Shown here: piece by piece, positions 61,165 through 64,000 of the stretch
Position numbering within the stretch: the first letter of the stretch is position 1
How the letters are laid out: each line of letters starts with the position of its first letter
From: Streptomyces sp. A012304
Lineage (GTDB): Bacteria; Actinomycetota; Actinomycetes; Streptomycetales; Streptomycetaceae
NCBI RefSeq assembly: GCF_026008495.1
Contig: NZ_BQUN01000096.1
Coordinates: 27,753 to 91,752, forward strand
DNA length: 64,000 nucleotides
Direction of reading: 5' to 3'
The notes under the pieces: model-generated
Databases searched by the model: none
Seen by the model: the letters and a program-made list of their open reading frames with translations, nothing else
What the model was told of the DNA's origin: nothing
Program-made: the position numbers and the translations under genes

Positions 61165-61692
61165 TTACGGAATGACAACGACGGGCCGCTTGGCCCGCTT
61201 GGCGAGCCGCCCGGCGACCGACCCGAAGATCCGCCCGACGATGCCGTGCGTCGAGCCGACGACGATCGCGTCGGCCTCGTACTCCCGCCCCACCTCTTCG
61301 AGTTCGTGACAGATGTCACCGCCGCGCTCGACCAGGATCCAGGGCACCTCGGCGAGGTAGTCCGCGCACGCGAGCTCCAGCCCCAGCACCTCGGTGCGGT
61401 GGTCCGGCACGTCGACGAAGACCGGCGGCTCGCAGCCGGCCCACACGGTGGTCGGCAGCCGGTTGGCCACATGGACGATGATCAGCCCCGCGCCGGAGCG
61501 GTGGGCCATGCCGATGGCGTACGCCAGGGCGCGCTCACTGGAGGTGGAGCCGTCGAAGCCGACAACCACCCCGTGCTTGAAGGCGGGGTCGCAGGTGGGG
61601 CGTACCTCTTCCGCCGCCAGGGGATCGGCCGCCGTGGGGTCGGCGACCGGCCGCTTGCGGTCCGCGGGTTCGAAGAATTCGTGACCGGCCAT
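61165..61692 (-). CDS. universal stress protein (UspA family)
   Basis: This 175-aa single Usp-domain protein starts ATG 61692 after AAGGA. The nucleotide-binding signature is intact: VVVGFDGSTSSERALAYA at the start and the G-2x-G-9x-G-(S/T) loop GSTHGIVGRIFGSVAGRL near the end. It has a 35-residue N-terminal extension (MAGHEFFEPADRKRP). It is probably induced by stress: a SigB-like promoter lies 75-110 bases upstream. It is divergent from a small membrane protein gene. Confidence 0.9.
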   Translation of the reverse strand: MAGHEFFEPADRKRPVADPTAADPLAAEEVRPTCDPAFKHGVVVGFDGSTSSERALAYAIGMAHRSGAGLIIVHVANRLPTTVWAGCEPPVFVDVPDHRTEVLGLELACADYLAEVPWILVERGGDICHELEEVGREYEADAIVVGSTHGIVGRIFGSVAGRLAKRAKRPVVVIP

Positions 61693-61775
61693 GGCTGTCT
61701 CGGCGTATCGATCCTTATACGGGTGGGACGAGCTGGAGCGGCGGAGCTGTGTCCGGGAATCATCTTCCCAACCCC

Positions 61776-61801
61776 ATACCCCCAAGGGTACGGCGGCACG
61801 C
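61776..61801 (-). promoter_or_regulatory. possible SigB-type stress promoter for usp
   Basis: On the minus strand, GCGT, then 16 bases, then GGGTAT matches the S. coelicolor SigB pattern GNNT-N14-16-GGGTAY. It lies about 85 bases upstream of the usp start, which suits a stress gene. Confidence 0.4.
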
Positions 61802-61911
61802 CTCGTCGGCCCAGAGTCCCGCGCGTGGTCCGTGGGGGTTCCAGGGAGCATGCACGAGGGGGCGCCCGTAACGCAATGGTTGCTGCCCCGTACAGGCGGT
61901 TTGCACAGACT

Positions 61912-61941
61912 TCACTCACACCGCGCTCACCGAGTGAGTGA
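61912..61941. promoter_or_regulatory. inverted repeat in the divergent usp region
   Basis: TCACTCAC (61912-61919) and GTGAGTGA (61934-61941) form perfect 8-base arms around a 14-base spacer. This looks like a dimeric regulator site placed between the two divergent genes. Confidence 0.45.
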
Positions 61942-62001
61942 CCGACCCGTCGAACAGGCGTTGAACCAGGTGAACCACCGCTCCAGAGAGGAGCCCGCCC
62001 C

Positions 62002-62331
62002 ATGCCCGCATCCCGCGCGAACCCCGAGGCCCACGCCGGCGACGACAGGACGAGCGACCTGATCCGCTGGGCGGCCTTCAGCTGTCTCCTGGTCCCGGTG
62101 GTCCTCCTCTGGTACGGCACCTCCCTGGCCGGAGCCGCCGGCACCGCCCTCGGCCTCGCCGCCGTCACGGCCGCCTGCCGGCTGCTGCTGCGCCGGTCCG
62201 AACGGTACGCGGCCCGGCCGGCCGCCGAGGACCGCGCGGCGCACACGCCCCACCGCGGACGGCACCAGCGCACGGGAACGGGGTCCCACCGTGGCGGTCG
62301 TCACTCCGGCGGAAGCACACCGGTCGGCTGA
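62002..62331 (+). CDS. small membrane protein of unknown function
   Basis: This 109-aa protein has two membrane helices (WAAFSCLLVPVVLLWYG and AAGTALGLAAVTAACRLLL, about 23-60) and then a basic, Gly/His/Arg-rich tail (HTPHRGRHQRTGTGSHRGG). GAGAGGAGC precedes ATG 62002. The basic tail would lie in the cytoplasm. It sits between the stress protein gene and adpA and is conserved in position in Streptomyces. The function is unknown. Confidence 0.72.
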   Translation: MPASRANPEAHAGDDRTSDLIRWAAFSCLLVPVVLLWYGTSLAGAAGTALGLAAVTAACRLLLRRSERYAARPAAEDRAAHTPHRGRHQRTGTGSHRGGRHSGGSTPVG

Positions 62332-62708
62332 CCGGTTTTCACGCACGCCAACGCTTCTTTTCAGCCAACTTCCGGATACCGCGCACCCCTTGCCGTAACC
62401 ACCCCCCACCCCCCGTATGACCTGCACGGAAAGGGTCTCGGGGGCCCTGTGCACCCTACGGAGATTGGCCACTGCCACAAGGCGCACTTCCCCGCACCTC
62501 CCACGAGTGCAACGCTTCGTGATCGAATGCTTCACGCCAAGTTGCCATGTCGACAATGTGCCGGGTGCCGAACTGGCCACTCCGGCATCACGCGACACAG
62601 TAGATTCGATCTTGACTGTCTACGGCGGGGGACTCGTGCAGGACCGAGGGGAAACGTGCAGGAGCGACACAACCGAGGAGCCGCGACCACCGAGGGGGGC
62701 TTAGCAGT
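62332..62708. other. adpA upstream region
   Basis: This 377-base gap has no credible gene. It has lower GC near its right half and a TAGATT (62601-62606) that fits a -10, about 100 bases before the adpA ATG. No clear -35, and no AdpA (TGGCSNGWWY) or A-factor-type site, was recognised. A long 5' untranslated region is likely. Confidence 0.55.
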
Positions 62709-63977
62709 ATGAGCCACGACTCCACTGCCGCGCCGGAAGCCGCGGCCCGGAAACTGTCCGGGCGACGTCGCAAGGAGATCGTCGCGGTGCTGCTGTTCAG
62801 CGGCGGCCCCATCTTCGAGAGTTCCATTCCGCTGTCGGTGTTCGGGATTGACCGCCAGGACGCCGGCGTGCCGCGCTACCGCCTACTGGTGTGCGCCGGC
62901 GAGGACGGCCCGCTGCGGACCACAGGGGGCCTGGAACTCACCGCACCACACGGCCTGGAGGCGATCTCGCGGGCGGGCACGGTCGTCGTGCCGGCCTGGC
63001 GTTCGATCACCTCCCCGCCGCCGGCGGAGGCGCTCGACGCACTGCGCCGGGCACACGAGGAGGGCGCCCGCATCGTGGGCCTGTGCACCGGCGCGTTCGT
63101 GCTGGCGGCGGCGGGCCTGCTGGACGGCCGCCCGGCGACCACGCACTGGATGTACGCACCGACGCTGGCCAAGCGCTATCCGTCCGTGCACGTCGATCCC
63201 AGAGAGCTGTTCGTCGACGACGGCGACGTCCTGACGTCGGCGGGCACGGCGGCCGGAATCGACCTCTGTCTGCACATCGTGCGGACGGACCACGGCAACG
63301 AGGCGGCGGGCGCGCTGGCGAGGCGCCTGGTCGTACCACCGCGCCGGAGCGGAGGCCAGGAACGCTACCTGGACCGCTCTTTACCAGAGGAGATCGGCGC
63401 CGACCCGCTCGCCGAGGTCGTCGCCTGGGCGCTGGAGCACCTCCACGAGCAGTTCGACGTGGAGACGCTGGCGGCGCGCGCCTACATGAGCCGACGGACC
63501 TTCGACCGCCGGTTCCGGTCGCTGACGGGCAGCGCCCCGCTCCAGTGGCTGATCACCCAGCGCGTGCTCCAGGCGCAGCGTCTGCTGGAGACCTCCGACT
63601 ACTCGGTCGACGAGGTCGCCGGCCGCTGCGGGTTCCGCTCGCCGGTGGCCCTGCGCGGCCACTTCCGGCGCCAGCTCGGCTCGTCGCCGGCCGCCTACCG
63701 GGCGGCGTACCGGGCCCGGCGGCCGCATGCGGAACGTTCAGCGCCGGACGGCGAGCCACAGGCACCCGTGGCGGCCGGGCCCTCCGGGGTCGGCGGTGGC
63801 CCGATGTCCGCGCTGCACCCGGAGAGCGGGGTGCCGCCGCAGGTACGGCGGACGGCCGGCGCGGGAGCCGTCGGCGGCCCCACGGGCTCGGCGTCCTCCT
63901 CACTGGCGAGCGAGCACGCGCGCGACGCGTACGCGGGGTCGCGGGCGAGTCTGCCGGGGGCGCGTAGCGGGATGTGA
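62709..63977 (+). CDS. adpA: AdpA, AraC-type master regulator of development
   Basis: This 422-aa global activator controls aerial growth and secondary metabolism. The N-terminal DJ-1/GATase1-like domain (about 25-200: VAVLLFSGGPIFESSIPLS, GLCTGAFVLAAAGLLDG) dimerises. The C-terminal AraC domain (about 235-330) has two helix-turn-helices (LAARAYMSRRTFDRRF, VDEVAGRCGFRSPVALRGHF). The tail beyond 335 is Gly/Ser/Ala-rich. Codon 225 is TTA (63381-63383), between the two domains as in other Streptomyces, so translation needs the bldA tRNA. ATG 62709 follows GAGGGGGG. It corresponds to SCO2792. Confidence 0.97.
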   Translation: MSHDSTAAPEAAARKLSGRRRKEIVAVLLFSGGPIFESSIPLSVFGIDRQDAGVPRYRLLVCAGEDGPLRTTGGLELTAPHGLEAISRAGTVVVPAWRSITSPPPAEALDALRRAHEEGARIVGLCTGAFVLAAAGLLDGRPATTHWMYAPTLAKRYPSVHVDPRELFVDDGDVLTSAGTAAGIDLCLHIVRTDHGNEAAGALARRLVVPPRRSGGQERYLDRSLPEEIGADPLAEVVAWALEHLHEQFDVETLAARAYMSRRTFDRRFRSLTGSAPLQWLITQRVLQAQRLLETSDYSVDEVAGRCGFRSPVALRGHFRRQLGSSPAAYRAAYRARRPHAERSAPDGEPQAPVAAGPSGVGGGPMSALHPESGVPPQVRRTAGAGAVGGPTGSASSSLASEHARDAYAGSRASLPGARSGM

Positions 63978-64000
63978 GCGACCGACGGCGGGGGCGGGGG

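Larger units (their letters stand above)
61693..62001. other. divergent promoter region between usp and small membrane gene
   Basis: This 309-base gap holds a SigB-like promoter on the minus strand and an 8-bp inverted repeat (listed separately). No gene is seen. No clear plus-strand promoter was found. Confidence 0.6.

Noticed and set aside
62395..62460. C-rich stretch upstream of adpA as a possible 6C RNA
   Set aside because: The two runs of C do not sit in two clear hairpin loops, so the motif is not supported.
62332..62708. AdpA or A-factor-type binding sites upstream of adpA
   Set aside because: No sequence matched TGGCSNGWWY well enough by eye.
1..64000. CRISPR arrays, tRNA or rRNA genes, insertion sequences, integrases
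   Set aside because: None was seen in reading; the repeats found are short, irregular or tandem and no transposase or integrase motif occurs.

Overview
The window is chromosomal DNA from a Streptomyces. The DNA is very GC-rich, third codon positions are almost always G or C, GTG and TTG starts are common, and secreted proteins carry Sec, Tat or lipobox signals. The right half follows the gene order known around SCO2763-SCO2792 of S. coelicolor: fused ABC exporter, speB, acyl-CoA carboxylase and acyl-CoA dehydrogenases, desE, glmS, adpA. No tRNA, rRNA, CRISPR array, transposase or integrase was seen, so this looks like core and core-flanking chromosome rather than an island.

Left part (1-19.6 kb). 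A subtilisin-like protease, cut by the window edge, lies divergent from a SigE-type sigma factor with a membrane partner. Next come a decayed remnant of a serine hydrolase gene and an inositol-monophosphatase-like gene with altered metal ligands. A translationally coupled sugar operon follows (oxidoreductase, DUF993 aldolase-like protein, TIM-barrel isomerase, perhaps a secreted glycosidase-like protein). It is divergent from its LacI-type regulator, and an AAGCGCTT operator lies just after the operon promoter. Beyond this are a RibD/DHFR-like reductase, a second sugar isomerase, an MFS exporter, an Eis-like acetyltransferase, a 150-aa unknown, a second-type aroA and a secreted GH3 enzyme.

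Middle part (19.6-43.4 kb). This holds secreted hydrolases (an S28/S37 peptidase, a phytase-like esterase, a beta-lactamase-fold protein and endonuclease I), a 1242-aa fused heterodimer-type ABC exporter, and an amine-catabolism group (agmatinase plus a ThDP enzyme, with a divergent PucR regulator). A branched-chain acyl-CoA degradation cluster follows: TesB, two acyl-CoA dehydrogenases, carboxylase beta and alpha subunits, HMG-CoA lyase and a TetR repressor that appears leaderless and autoregulated.

Right part (43.4-64 kb). Two very large secreted proteins (LamG type and RHS type) are followed by a small lipoprotein. Then come the ferrioxamine-binding lipoprotein desE with an iron box, a DUF4429/SHOCT gene, a Tat-exported metallophosphatase, glmS, a YaaH-family membrane protein, a universal stress protein and the developmental master regulator adpA. 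The desABCD biosynthetic genes that accompany desE in S. coelicolor are absent.

Three genes carry the rare leucine codon TTA: the S8 protease, the DUF4429 gene and adpA. This ties them to the bldA tRNA and hence to development. The strongest candidate for a poorly described system is the LamG-RHS-lipoprotein set, which resembles an exported polymorphic toxin with a possible lipoprotein immunity factor. All calls come from reading the sequence; no database search was run.
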